Positions 53,242 to 62,071 of a stretch of DNA of 64,000 nt are shown piece after piece. The DNA comes from CAINVV01 sp963663675 (GTDB lineage: Bacteria; Bacteroidota; Bacteroidia; Bacteroidales; Prolixibacteraceae), in contig OY760498.1 of the NCBI GenBank assembly GCA_963663675.1, positions 1,612,001 through 1,676,000 of the forward strand, in the 5' to 3' direction. The stretch's first letter is position 1, and every line of letters begins with the position of its first letter. A program made the translations under genes and the position numbers. The notes beneath the pieces were generated by a model. That model saw only the letters and a program-made list of their open reading frames with translations, searched no databases and was not told the origin of the DNA.

Positions 53242-54291
53242 TTAAATTGTTGGTATCCTCATGGTATTCATATAATTGCGCTTTCGCATGCTTCTGTCCA
53301 GGTAAAAAGTAAGAGATAATTCATGAGAGCCGATACTGTATAGTGACAAGTCAGAGAGGACATAATCAAAACTGTATCCTAGCTGAAAGAAGGTGGTGGC
53401 ATAACCGATCATGCCTATGGCAGCATCAGGTCTTGCTGAAAGGTTGTTCCTGTACCATGCGCCGAATGTCAGCGACTTGGTTAACATGTACATACCGACG
53501 TTTAATTGCTTAAAGACTCCCTGCTGCTGGTATATGGCATTTGGGGAGAGAGAAAATTCCCTGGAAAATAAATCTCTGAAAAAATCATGTGTTTTAGCGC
53601 CGACATGAAGAGTGAACTTCATAGGCAGAGTTCCCATATTGTCTCCGTCAATGATAGACTGACTTGGTGTGGTCAGGTGATTTACCGCAAATCCAAAATA
53701 AACATCATCCCTTTGTCCTACCATGCCAAATGACAGGTCCGGAAATATTTTTTGGCCGCTTTCAGCAGGTATGGCATAATTTCCTGTTATTGAGCCATTT
53801 TCTTGATTAATCATGCCCGGGAAAATCAGGTTATTGGTGTTAAATTGCTTTAATATAAAACCTGCCTGCAGGGCGGAAGTAAAGAAAAACCGGTCGGTTA
53901 CCTTGATATGGTAACAATAAATAAATGAACTTTGAACAGTATTGATGCTTCCATTGACCTCCCTGTCGTACATCGCCTGAAATCCGATTGCACCCTTCAT
54001 GCCAAGAACATATTGGTCATACGAGAGATTGTAAGTAACAAATGTGTTGCCTGAACTTGGCCATTGGTTCCTGTAATTGCTTACAACCCGGGGATAGGTG
54101 GATGTTCCGGTGAAAGCTGGATTAAGATACAGCGGGTTGGAATAGAACTGTGAGAATTGCGGATCCTGGGCTTTTGTAACAATGGATATAATTAATCCGG
54201 CTCCCAAACAAACACAATAAATCAACCACCTCATATTTGAGGTGTCCGGGCGTTTCTTTGAGTGAAAAAAGTCTGAAATAAGTCGTTTCAT
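53242..54291 (-). CDS. PorP/SprF-family type IX secretion outer-membrane protein
   Basis: An outer-membrane beta-barrel protein of the PorP/SprF family, which helps secrete or attach adjacent type-B cargo. Seen: the family start AQDPQFSQFYSNPLYLNPAFTG right after a signal peptide, NQWPSSGNTFVTYNLSYDQ, then barrel strands and ELSLTFYLDR at the end. The frame is open to 54333, but Met at 54291 (MKRLISDFF) or 54234 (MRWLIY) fits a signal peptide better. It is convergent with the two surface protein genes, its natural clients. The upstream HEAT-like gene ends within its longer open frame. Confidence 0.87.
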   Translation of the reverse strand: MKRLISDFFHSKKRPDTSNMRWLIYCVCLGAGLIISIVTKAQDPQFSQFYSNPLYLNPAFTGTSTYPRVVSNYRNQWPSSGNTFVTYNLSYDQYVLGMKGAIGFQAMYDREVNGSINTVQSSFIYCYHIKVTDRFFFTSALQAGFILKQFNTNNLIFPGMINQENGSITGNYAIPAESGQKIFPDLSFGMVGQRDDVYFGFAVNHLTTPSQSIIDGDNMGTLPMKFTLHVGAKTHDFFRDLFSREFSLSPNAIYQQQGVFKQLNVGMYMLTKSLTFGAWYRNNLSARPDAAIGMIGYATTFFQLGYSFDYVLSDLSLYSIGSHELSLTFYLDRSMRKRNYMNTMRIPTI

Positions 54292-54307
54292 TTGGTTGAT
54301 ATTACTG

Positions 54308-54847
54308 TCAATAATCAACCGGATCCTGATCAAGCGGTATGTTGGGAATTAAGTCCAGCATACCTTTCAGAAGATATTGTTTTCTTTCATCAGCATCTGG
54401 AAGTTTTTTTTCAATAGTGGCCAGGAGTTCGTTTTCAACGTCCCTGTCAATTTTACCATACATATTTTCAATAACGGTAAATGCTTCAAAAGCAATCTGA
54501 AATTCCTGATCCATAACCAATTGGGCGAAATATGGCAGATGTTTGCTGTAATTCAGGCCATTCTGCCAACAGGATGCTACCAGGCGTTCCAGCACATCAT
54601 TGTCAGTTACCTTTTTTATTTCACAGACAAGCTGATCAACAGAATCCTCAAGCTTAAGATCGTCAAAAAGCTGAAAAACTTTTTCCTTATATTCCCTGGA
54701 CAAATTCTGATGGACATACTCAATCAATGGCGCGATATAGGTATCATCACCTGTGCTTTTAATCTCGTCCAGTGCATGATCAATCACATCCAGGTTGCCG
54801 GATTTAAATGCAGATTTTAACCGGCTTAATTTGTCCAACTTTTCCAT
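54308..54847 (-). CDS. HEAT/armadillo-like helical protein, hypothetical
   Basis: A 179-residue acidic, all-helical protein with repeating short helices (SRLKSAFKSGNLDVIDHAL, then VERL- and AFEAF-like units) of about 38 residues, suggestive of HEAT repeats. No signal peptide and no catalytic motif. The stop at 54308 lies 17 bases from the PorP start at 54291. It may be a cytoplasmic partner or unrelated. On the minus strand a -7 box (54879-54886, TATCTTTG) precedes it by about 32 bases. Confidence 0.65.
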   Translation of the reverse strand: MEKLDKLSRLKSAFKSGNLDVIDHALDEIKSTGDDTYIAPLIEYVHQNLSREYKEKVFQLFDDLKLEDSVDQLVCEIKKVTDNDVLERLVASCWQNGLNYSKHLPYFAQLVMDQEFQIAFEAFTVIENMYGKIDRDVENELLATIEKKLPDADERKQYLLKGMLDLIPNIPLDQDPVDY

Positions 54848-54878
54848 TGACTATTATTTTCCATTTTTTTGCCTACGA

Positions 54879-54886
54879 CAAAGATA
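54879..54886 (-). promoter_or_regulatory. -7 element of the HEAT-like gene promoter
   Basis: On the minus strand this reads TATCTTTG, a TAnnTTTG match 32 bases before the ATG at 54847. The -33 TTG is not seen at the right distance. Confidence 0.4.
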
Positions 54887-55127
54887 AAATTAATTACATA
54901 AGCTATAGATTTGAAAAGTTGGAACAGATCAAATAAATAATTAATGTAATTATCTGATTGTTAATTAATTAAATGAAATACAAACTTAATTCGATCATGT
55001 AATTAAATATTTATGTGAAAAAACGGACAGACCAAAAATTTGAGGCTTGCCGGACTGCCCGGTGACAATCTATTGTGGTTATTCCTGAGCCAGTGTCCGA
55101 AAAATCATGAAAGGTTGAAAGTTGTCA

Positions 55128-57917
55128 TCAAAGTATATGATGAATTCTGAGAAATGCGCCGGTATATGATTCCTGACATGCTGCAAGTCCCTCAGGGGTG
55201 CCTTCAAAAAGCTTATACCCACCTTTATCTCCACCTTCAGGACCCAGGTCTATCACCCAATCGGCCACTTTGATTACTTCTGGATTGTGCTCTATAACCA
55301 GGATGGAATGACCTCTTGAAATCAGTGAATTCATTGAATCGAGAAGTTTTCTGATATCATGGAAATGAAGACCTGTTGTTGGTTCATCAAAAATGAAAAG
55401 TGTGGCACCCTCTTTTTCTTTGGAGAGAAATGAAGCGAGCTTTACCCTCTGGCTCTCCCCGCCCGATAGGGTACTGGATGACTGCCCCAGATGGACATAG
55501 CCTAATCCGACATCTTGCAAAGGCTGAAGTTTTTTTGCGATCTTTTTTCCGCCAGTTTTGTCATTGAAAAATTCAATGGCTTCATCTACGGTCATTTCAA
55601 GCAATTCATGAATATTAACACCCCGATAGGTAACATCCAGTACATCAGACTTGAAGCGTTTTCCGCCACAGCTCTCGCAGGTCAAAAGAATATCTGCCAT
55701 AAACTGCATTTCTACCTTGATTTCACCTTCTCCCTGGCAGGTTTCACATCTTCCTCCATCTATATTGAAAGAAAAATGGGAAGGTGTGAATCCGTTGACT
55801 TTGGAAGCGGGTTGATCGGCATATAATTTTCTGATTTCATCATAAACCTTGAGATAGGTCACCGGATTTGACCTGGAGGACTTCCCGATAGGATTTTGGT
55901 CAACAAACTCAATTGAGGCAATCCTGCTCAGATCACCTGATAAGCTGTTATGATCCCCTGTTTTCTCGCCGTTACCGCCATAATATTTTGACAGGGCAGG
56001 GAACAGAATTCTTTTTATCAGTGTTGATTTTCCGGATCCGCTGACTCCGGTTACCACTGTCAGGGTATTCAATGGAAATTTGACATCAAAACCTTTCAAA
56101 TTGTTTTCCCTGGCGCCTGTAATCTCAATATAGTTGTTCCACTTTCTTCGCCTGTCCGGAAGGGGAATTTTCTCGGCGCCCGTCAGGTATCTGGCTGTCT
56201 GGCCGACAGGATTTTGAACCAATTCCTCATGGGTACCCATGAATACAACTTCTCCTCCAAGCTGGCCTGCCATCGGACCAATATCTATAAGATAATCGGC
56301 TGCCCGCATGATCTCTTCATCATGTTCGACCACTATCACGCTATTCCCAAGTTGCTGTAATTTGCGCAGCACTTGTATCAGTCTTCCGGTATCCCTGGGA
56401 TGAAGTCCGATTGATGGTTCATCCAAAATATACATAGATCCTACGAGGCTGCTGCCCAATGAAGTAGCCAGGTTGATTCTTTGAGATTCACCGCCTGATA
56501 AAGTCGATGAAAGTCGGTTAAGAGTCAGATAACCAAGGCCTACATCGCAAAGAAATTCAATTCTGTTGCTGATTTCAATCAAAAGCCGTTCAGCCACAAC
56601 ATGTTCTGTTTCAGACAATACAAGATCCCTGAAAAAAAACTGCAAGTCAGTAACAGGCAGGTTAACAAGATCGGTAATGGATTTCCCGCCTACCTTAACG
56701 TATGCGGCCTCTTTTTTCAGGCGCGTCCCTCTGCACTCCGGACAGGTTGTTTTACCCCTGTATCTTGAGAGCATAACCCTGTACTGAATCTTGTAGGTCT
56801 GCTCCTCCACCTGCCTGAAAAAATCATTTAGTCCTTCAAAATGGGAATTTCCGGTCCATAGCAGCCGCTTTTGCTCAGCTGTCAGGTCATAATAGGGCTT
56901 ATGTATGGGAAAGTCGAATCTGGAAGCATGCCTGACAAGCTGATCTTTCCATTCTCCCATTTTTTCGCCTTTCCAGCATACGATGGCGTCACTGAAGACT
57001 GACAGCGATTTGTTAGGTATAACCAGGTCCTCATCAATACCGATGGTTTTGCCGTATCCTTCACACAATGGGCAAGCGCCGACAGGATTGTTAAAGCTGA
57101 ACATATGGAGCGTAGGTTCTTCAAAAGTGATGCCATCAGCTTCAAAGCGATTTGAAAATTTGCATGTTTCTGTCTTTCCGACCTGTTCTGCCCGTATTAA
57201 ACACTCTCCCTTGCCTTCAAAAAATGCTGTCTGTACAGAGTCAGCCACGCGAGACAAAAAGTCTTCATCCGCAGAAACAGGGAAGCGGTCTATCAGGACA
57301 TTGATCTCCGTGTATGATTTATCAAAAAGTTCCAGGTCGCTTATCTTAACTATTTCTCCATTGAGTTCCAATCTTGTAAATCCCTGTTGCAGAAGTAATT
57401 CCGCTTCTTTTGCCAGCGTTCTCTCTTTGTTGATATGCAGGGGAGATACAATGGTTATCCTGGTTCCTTCAGGCAAAGCGGCCACATATTTTACTACATC
57501 TGATACTTCGTGCCGCTGTACTTCATGTCCTGAAACGGGGGAGATGGTCCTTCCAATTCTTGCGTACAGTAACTTCATGTAATCATAAATCTCGGTCGAA
57601 GTTCCTACTGTGGACCTTGGATTGCGTGTATTGACCTTTTGCTCTATCGCGATGGCCGGTGGAATTCCTTTGATATAATCAACTTCGGGTTTGTCCATTC
57701 TGCCCAAAAACTGGCGGGCATAGGAAGAGAGCGACTCGACATAGCGGCGCTGTCCTTCTGCATACAAGGTGTCGAATGCAAGGGAAGATTTTCCTGAACC
57801 CGACAGGCCGGTAATCACAACAAGCTTGTTCCTGGGAATCTTTATATCGATGTTCTTAAGGTTGTGGACCTTAGCCCCCTTTATTTCAATATATTGATCT
57901 TTACTATTTTCGGACAT
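55128..57917 (-). CDS. uvrA: UvrABC nucleotide-excision repair protein A
   Basis: The damage-recognition ATPase of nucleotide excision repair. Seen: two ABC ATPase modules with Walker A in GLSGSGKSS and GVSGSGKST, the signatures LSGGESQR in both halves, zinc-binding CxxC motifs (CPLCEG, CPECRG, CETCQG and CESCGG) and the Walker-B-type FDEPTTGLH. The 929-residue length is normal for UvrA. It is a single gene with a 172-base upstream gap shared with the SPFH gene. No clean SOS or TAnnTTTG box was recognised there. Confidence 0.97.
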   Translation of the reverse strand: MSENSKDQYIEIKGAKVHNLKNIDIKIPRNKLVVITGLSGSGKSSLAFDTLYAEGQRRYVESLSSYARQFLGRMDKPEVDYIKGIPPAIAIEQKVNTRNPRSTVGTSTEIYDYMKLLYARIGRTISPVSGHEVQRHEVSDVVKYVAALPEGTRITIVSPLHINKERTLAKEAELLLQQGFTRLELNGEIVKISDLELFDKSYTEINVLIDRFPVSADEDFLSRVADSVQTAFFEGKGECLIRAEQVGKTETCKFSNRFEADGITFEEPTLHMFSFNNPVGACPLCEGYGKTIGIDEDLVIPNKSLSVFSDAIVCWKGEKMGEWKDQLVRHASRFDFPIHKPYYDLTAEQKRLLWTGNSHFEGLNDFFRQVEEQTYKIQYRVMLSRYRGKTTCPECRGTRLKKEAAYVKVGGKSITDLVNLPVTDLQFFFRDLVLSETEHVVAERLLIEISNRIEFLCDVGLGYLTLNRLSSTLSGGESQRINLATSLGSSLVGSMYILDEPSIGLHPRDTGRLIQVLRKLQQLGNSVIVVEHDEEIMRAADYLIDIGPMAGQLGGEVVFMGTHEELVQNPVGQTARYLTGAEKIPLPDRRRKWNNYIEITGARENNLKGFDVKFPLNTLTVVTGVSGSGKSTLIKRILFPALSKYYGGNGEKTGDHNSLSGDLSRIASIEFVDQNPIGKSSRSNPVTYLKVYDEIRKLYADQPASKVNGFTPSHFSFNIDGGRCETCQGEGEIKVEMQFMADILLTCESCGGKRFKSDVLDVTYRGVNIHELLEMTVDEAIEFFNDKTGGKKIAKKLQPLQDVGLGYVHLGQSSSTLSGGESQRVKLASFLSKEKEGATLFIFDEPTTGLHFHDIRKLLDSMNSLISRGHSILVIEHNPEVIKVADWVIDLGPEGGDKGGYKLFEGTPEGLAACQESYTGAFLRIHHIL

Positions 57918-58055
57918 GTAAAAGTGTATGATGCTTCGTTTTACGAGTCGGTAAATTTACAAATACTTTCTTCCAAAATTGAATAAATAAAAGCAATTGG
58001 GAATAAGCAGTGTACTTTTATCGGATGCATATTTTGATAATATGAAATTAATGTG

Positions 58056-58074
58056 ATATCATTGTAATATCATT
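58056..58074. promoter_or_regulatory. tandem ATATCATT repeats upstream of the SPFH gene
   Basis: ATATCATT at 58056-58063 and 58067-58074 repeat with an 11-base period, about one helical turn, just before the SPFH gene start at 58090. Such an array could bind the ribbon-helix-helix protein encoded as the second gene. The region is AT-rich, so chance is possible. Confidence 0.3.
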
Positions 58075-58089
58075 TAATATAAATTCAAA

Positions 58090-59007
58090 ATGGAAAAGGA
58101 AATTGAATTAAAGAACAATGGGTTTCTGCAACTATTTGTTGCGATAGTTTTGTTATTTGCACCACTGTTATCATTAATATTCAGCGAAGTTTGGGTAATT
58201 CCGGTTTATGTTTTTTTATCCGTCACCGGAGTTATATGGATGACAGGACTTTTTATTGTGCAACCGAATCAAACCAAGGTACTTGTCTTTTTCGGAAAAT
58301 ATTGTGGTACGGTAAAGGGGAATGGTTTTTTCTGGTTGAATCCGTTCTATGTAAAAAGAAAAGTGTCGCTCAGAATCAGAAACCTGGAATCTGATGTTAT
58401 CAAGGTCAATGATCAGCAGGGAAATCCAATTCTGATAAGTGCCATTGTAGTCTGGAAAGTTGTGGATACCTACAAGGCAGTTTTTGATATCGAATCCCTG
58501 GAAGAGGTTGATCCAAAATCAGGAATCAGAAAGGTCAAATTTGAAGAGTCATACCAGAAATTCATTAAGATACAGACTGAATCGGCTCTTCGTAAACTTG
58601 CCCATACCTATCCATATGATAATATCGAACAAGACAATGATGCGGAAGTAATTTGCCTGCGTTCAGGAATCGATGAAATTAACGTGGCTCTTGCTTCAGA
58701 AATAAAGGAGCGGCTTTCACTAGTGGGCATAGAAGTGATTGAAGCCAGAATTTCAAATCTTTCCTATGCACCTGAAATTGCAGGCGCTATGCTTCGTCGT
58801 CAGCAGGCAACCGCTATAATTGCCGCCAGGCAGAAAATTGTAGAGGGAGCTGTCGGGATGGTAAAACTTGCCCTGGATGAATTGAAAGACAGGCGAATTA
58901 TTGAACTGGATGATGAGAAAAAGGCTTCCATGGTAAGTAATCTGCTTGTTGTACTTTGTGCTGATGAATCCGCACGTCCGGTCATCAATGCCGGATCCAT
59001 ATATTAA
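58090..59007 (+). CDS. SPFH/stomatin-like membrane protein
   Basis: Two hydrophobic segments (about 14-32 and 36-58) are followed by an SPFH domain with IVQPNQTKVLVFFGKYCGT and a long region containing VGIEVIEARISNLSYAPEIAGAML, the conserved flotillin/stomatin core, and a coiled-coil tail with REQ/Arg-Gln repeats (MLRRQQATAIIAARQKIVEG). It forms membrane scaffolds in the inner membrane. A ribbon-helix-helix protein gene follows 11 bases later, a pairing often found in Bacteroidota and Firmicutes. Confidence 0.87.
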   Translation: MEKEIELKNNGFLQLFVAIVLLFAPLLSLIFSEVWVIPVYVFLSVTGVIWMTGLFIVQPNQTKVLVFFGKYCGTVKGNGFFWLNPFYVKRKVSLRIRNLESDVIKVNDQQGNPILISAIVVWKVVDTYKAVFDIESLEEVDPKSGIRKVKFEESYQKFIKIQTESALRKLAHTYPYDNIEQDNDAEVICLRSGIDEINVALASEIKERLSLVGIEVIEARISNLSYAPEIAGAMLRRQQATAIIAARQKIVEGAVGMVKLALDELKDRRIIELDDEKKASMVSNLLVVLCADESARPVINAGSIY

Positions 59008-59018
59008 CCTGGAAAGGT

Positions 59019-59201
59019 ATGAGCAAGAAAAAATCTTTTGTTCTCAGGGTTCAGCAAGAGGTGTATGATGCATTGGAACGTTGGGCTGCAGATGAGTTCC
59101 GCAGTGTAAACGGACAGATTGAATACATTTTGCATCAGTCACTTAAGTCGGCTGGAAGGGATCCTGCAAAAAAGCAGGAACAGAAGAGAACAACTAACTG
59201 A
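59019..59201 (+). CDS. Arc-like ribbon-helix-helix DNA-binding protein
   Basis: A 60-residue protein: the beta-strand SFVLRVQQEVYDAL followed by two helices, ERWAADEFRSVNGQIEYILHQSLKSAG, match the Arc/MetJ ribbon-helix-helix fold. It is the second gene after the SPFH gene with an 11-base gap. Since it is short it could also be an antitoxin-like repressor, but no toxin gene is near it. Its target may be the tandem repeats at 58056-58074. Confidence 0.75.
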   Translation: MSKKKSFVLRVQQEVYDALERWAADEFRSVNGQIEYILHQSLKSAGRDPAKKQEQKRTTN

Positions 59202-59285
59202 ATTCTCTGTCGGCTGAATATTAAAAGATTATCAAATTTTATGCTCATCAATATCATAGTAAGCTTTTATTTGAATTTTGTACCG

Positions 59286-59293
59286 TAATTTTG
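59286..59293 (+). promoter_or_regulatory. -7 element of the pfp promoter
   Basis: TAATTTTG matches TAnnTTTG, 39 bases before the ATG at 59332. TTTTA at 59265-59269 is a partial -33, roughly the right distance upstream. Confidence 0.5.
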
Positions 59294-59331
59294 TAGAGAA
59301 AATGTTTAATCGACTATTATAAAGTAAAAAT

Positions 59332-60996
59332 ATGACAAGAAGTGCCTTAGAAATCGAAAGGGCAAAGTATGCGCCAAAGATGCCAAGAGCTTTGCAGGGA
59401 AATGTAAGGGTTGTTTCAGGAGAGAAAACCCGGTCAGTAGCTGATCCGGAGGAAATAAAGAAGCTGTTTCCCAATACATACGGGATGCCGATGTTAACTC
59501 TTGAAGTGAGCAAGGAAGCAATAGCTGAAAAGAAAATTAATGTTGGCGTAATATTGTCGGGAGGACAGGCACCCGGAGGTCATAATGTAATTGCCGGAAT
59601 TTTCGATGCATTGAAGAAACTAAATCCTGTTAACCGGCTCTATGGATTTCTTACAGGTCCGAGCGGACTGGTGCTTCACAATTACATCGAACTTACCGCG
59701 GATATTATTGATGAGTACAGGAATACTGGTGGATTCGACATAATCGGGTCAGGACGTACCAAACTGGAAGAGACCGACCAGTATGACAAGGGGCTGGATA
59801 TTTGCCGGAAATTGTCAATTAATGCAATTGTTATTATCGGTGGAGATGACTCTAACACCAATGCTTGTGTGCTGGCAGAATACTATTCAAATCTGAAGAG
59901 TGGTGTTCAGGTAATCGGATGCCCCAAAACAATTGACGGGGACCTGAAAAATGAAATGATTGAAACTTCATTTGGTTTTGACACTGCTTGCAAGGTTTAT
60001 TCAGAGTTAATCGGAAACATCATGCGGGACGCAACTTCCGCAAAGAAATACTGGCACTTTATCAAACTAATGGGACGTTCAGCTTCTCATATCGGGTTGG
60101 AATGCGCCCTGCAGACACAGCCCAATGTATGCCTTGTTTCGGAAGAAGTAGCTGAAAAGGGTCAGACCCTGCAACAAATCGTTGATGATCTTGTAAGGAC
60201 AATCACAAAACGCGCTGCCAACAATGAGAATTTTGGTGTGGCACTGATACCTGAGGGACTGATAGAGTTTATTCCTGAGATGAAAGTATTAATTGAAGAG
60301 CTGAACGATCTTCTTGCGGAAGGTTCCAATTCTGCAACAAAATTCAGTGAGAAAGCATCTGACGAAGACAAGAGGGAGTTTATTATCAAACATTTGAAAG
60401 CAGCATCTGCAAAAGTATTCCAGTCATTGCCAAAAGGAATTGCCAAACAGCTGACCCTTGACCGCGATCCTCACGGTAATGTGCAGGTGTCAAGAATCGA
60501 GACTGAAAAGCTTCTGATCGAGATGGTTGAAAAACAGCTTTCCCATTTGAAAAGACAGGGAATAGTGAAAGTCAAATTTTCCGCACAGAGTCATTTTTTT
60601 GGTTATGAGGGACGTTGTGCTGTTCCATCCAATTTTGATGCGGATTATTGCTATTCACTTGGCCAGACCGCTGCATTTTTAATTGCTGACGGCAAAACAG
60701 GCTATATGGCTTGTGTGCGAAATACTACCGAGCCCTCCGAACAATGGGTGGCATGCGGAGTTCCGATTACCATGATGATGAACATGGAACGCAGAAACGG
60801 TGTTATGAAACCGGTTATTCAAAAAGCACTGGTCCGCATGGATGGAGCTCCTTTCAGGGCATTCGCTGCTCAGCGTGATGAGTGGGCCGTCAAAACATCG
60901 TTTGTATATCCGGGGCCAATTCAGTACTGGGGACCGACTTCGGTATGTGATGCCACTACCAAAACTCTTCAACTGGAAAAAGGTATAATCTCCTGA
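59332..60996 (+). CDS. pfp: diphosphate-fructose-6-phosphate 1-phosphotransferase (PPi-PFK)
   Basis: This reversible PPi-dependent phosphofructokinase replaces or adds to ATP-PFK in glycolysis. Seen: VILSGGQAPGGHNVI near 75-90, GGDDSNTNA near 170 (the GGDD rather than GGDG pattern goes with PPi use) and GCPKTIDGDL near 197-206 with the Lys typical of the PPi type. The 554-residue length is that of the long PPi-PFK class. Its stop abuts the stop of the convergent rsmE gene with no gap. Confidence 0.95.
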   Translation: MTRSALEIERAKYAPKMPRALQGNVRVVSGEKTRSVADPEEIKKLFPNTYGMPMLTLEVSKEAIAEKKINVGVILSGGQAPGGHNVIAGIFDALKKLNPVNRLYGFLTGPSGLVLHNYIELTADIIDEYRNTGGFDIIGSGRTKLEETDQYDKGLDICRKLSINAIVIIGGDDSNTNACVLAEYYSNLKSGVQVIGCPKTIDGDLKNEMIETSFGFDTACKVYSELIGNIMRDATSAKKYWHFIKLMGRSASHIGLECALQTQPNVCLVSEEVAEKGQTLQQIVDDLVRTITKRAANNENFGVALIPEGLIEFIPEMKVLIEELNDLLAEGSNSATKFSEKASDEDKREFIIKHLKAASAKVFQSLPKGIAKQLTLDRDPHGNVQVSRIETEKLLIEMVEKQLSHLKRQGIVKVKFSAQSHFFGYEGRCAVPSNFDADYCYSLGQTAAFLIADGKTGYMACVRNTTEPSEQWVACGVPITMMMNMERRNGVMKPVIQKALVRMDGAPFRAFAAQRDEWAVKTSFVYPGPIQYWGPTSVCDATTKTLQLEKGIIS

Positions 60997-61701
60997 TTAT
61001 TTCTGATTGACCAGGCAGACTGTATGACAGGCAACCAGTCCTGCAGTTTCGGTCCTCAGCCTGGAATCACCCAAAGATACGGGCCTGAAGCCGTTTTCGA
61101 CAGCCAGATTAATCTCGGCAGTATCGAAATCGCCTTCAGGCCCTATTAATATAAGTACATTCTTGGCCGGCGTGATTTCATTTTTTAACTCCTTTTTAAC
61201 TGTATCCTCACAATGGGCGATAAATTTGTACCCGTTAAATGGCTGATTTATTAAATTTTTAAATGAAACAGGCTTTGATAGCTCCGGCAGAAAAGGCTGA
61301 CCGGACTGCTTCATGGCAGAAACCAATATTTTCTCCAGTCTTTCGATTTTAACTTCTTTTCTTTCAGAGTGTTGACAAATTATTGGAACAATGCGGTCTA
61401 TGCCAATTTCTGTTGATTTTTCGAGGAACCATTCGTAACGATCTATATTCCTGGTCGGGGCAATGGCAACAGTAAGCTGATAGGACCGCATGATCTTAAT
61501 TTCTATCTCCTTTATAATTTCAAGTTTGCACGCTCTGGGGTCAGGATCACTTATAACAGCTTCATAGATGGAGCCTTTGCCATTCATCAGGTGGACTTTG
61601 TATCCTTCTTGCATTCTGAGCACCCTGATACAATGCCTGGATTCCTCCTGATTTAGTTCTGCAGAATTTCCGCGAATCTCGGGTAAGTAGAAAACATTCA
61701 T
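60997..61701 (-). CDS. rsmE: 16S rRNA (uracil(1498)-N3)-methyltransferase
   Basis: A SPOUT-class methyltransferase that modifies U1498 of 16S rRNA using SAM. Seen: N-terminal HCIRVLRMQEGYKVHLMNGKG (PUA-like part), WFLEKSTEIGIDRIVPI, LILIGPEGDF and the knot SLGDSRLRTETAGLVA at the C-terminus. The 234-residue length is normal. It is convergent with pfp with zero spacing, so the two transcripts must overlap. A -7 box is at 61731-61738. Confidence 0.94.
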   Translation of the reverse strand: MNVFYLPEIRGNSAELNQEESRHCIRVLRMQEGYKVHLMNGKGSIYEAVISDPDPRACKLEIIKEIEIKIMRSYQLTVAIAPTRNIDRYEWFLEKSTEIGIDRIVPIICQHSERKEVKIERLEKILVSAMKQSGQPFLPELSKPVSFKNLINQPFNGYKFIAHCEDTVKKELKNEITPAKNVLILIGPEGDFDTAEINLAVENGFRPVSLGDSRLRTETAGLVACHTVCLVNQK

Positions 61702-62071
61702 TATAATAAGTATTTTGCGGTATCAAAAGTCAAATATAGTTTCTAAACTTTTATTAACCTAAAAAGACTTAATCCTGTTAATTGGTTTAAGCGTTTTAAA
61801 TATAGGTTGACACCAATGCTGTATTGATTATAGAGCTTATCGGATACATATCAATTTATTATCTTTAAGATTCTAAATATTTTTTATAGTGCAGATATAA
61901 AACATTTTAGCATTTAATTTTAAGAAATTGATAACAAAAGTCTCTTTTGTTAAAATATTGTAAAATAACTTAATTAATAGTTGTATATCATTTCAATCTT
62001 TTGTTATTTTGTAAAGTCTGGAATAAAAATTTATCGTAATCATATTTTCAATCAACATTAATTCCTCAATT
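61702..62071. other. 370-base AT-rich divergent gap with promoters of rsmE and the OmpA-type gene
   Basis: On the minus strand 61731-61738 reads TATATTTG, a full -7 for rsmE about 30 bases from its start. On the plus strand TTG at 61981-61983, 20 bases, then TTATTTTG at 62004-62011 is a one-mismatch match for the OmpA-type gene, leaving a leader of roughly 55 bases. The rest is A/T-rich with no open frame worth calling and no RNA gene I could recognise. Confidence 0.5.

Noticed and set aside
54937..54953. ATAATTA-ATG-TAATTAT palindrome upstream of the HEAT-like gene
   Set aside because: The surrounding 280-base gap is very AT-rich and full of ATTAAT/TAATTA fragments; such a palindrome is expected by chance.
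59019..59201. Antitoxin of a toxin-antitoxin pair
   Set aside because: The partner gene is a long SPFH protein, not a small toxin, and no toxin-like frame is adjacent.
61702..62071. Possible small RNA or tRNA in the 370-base gap
   Set aside because: No cloverleaf, GGTTCGAATC-type T-arm or stable hairpin was recognised; only promoter elements and AT-rich DNA.
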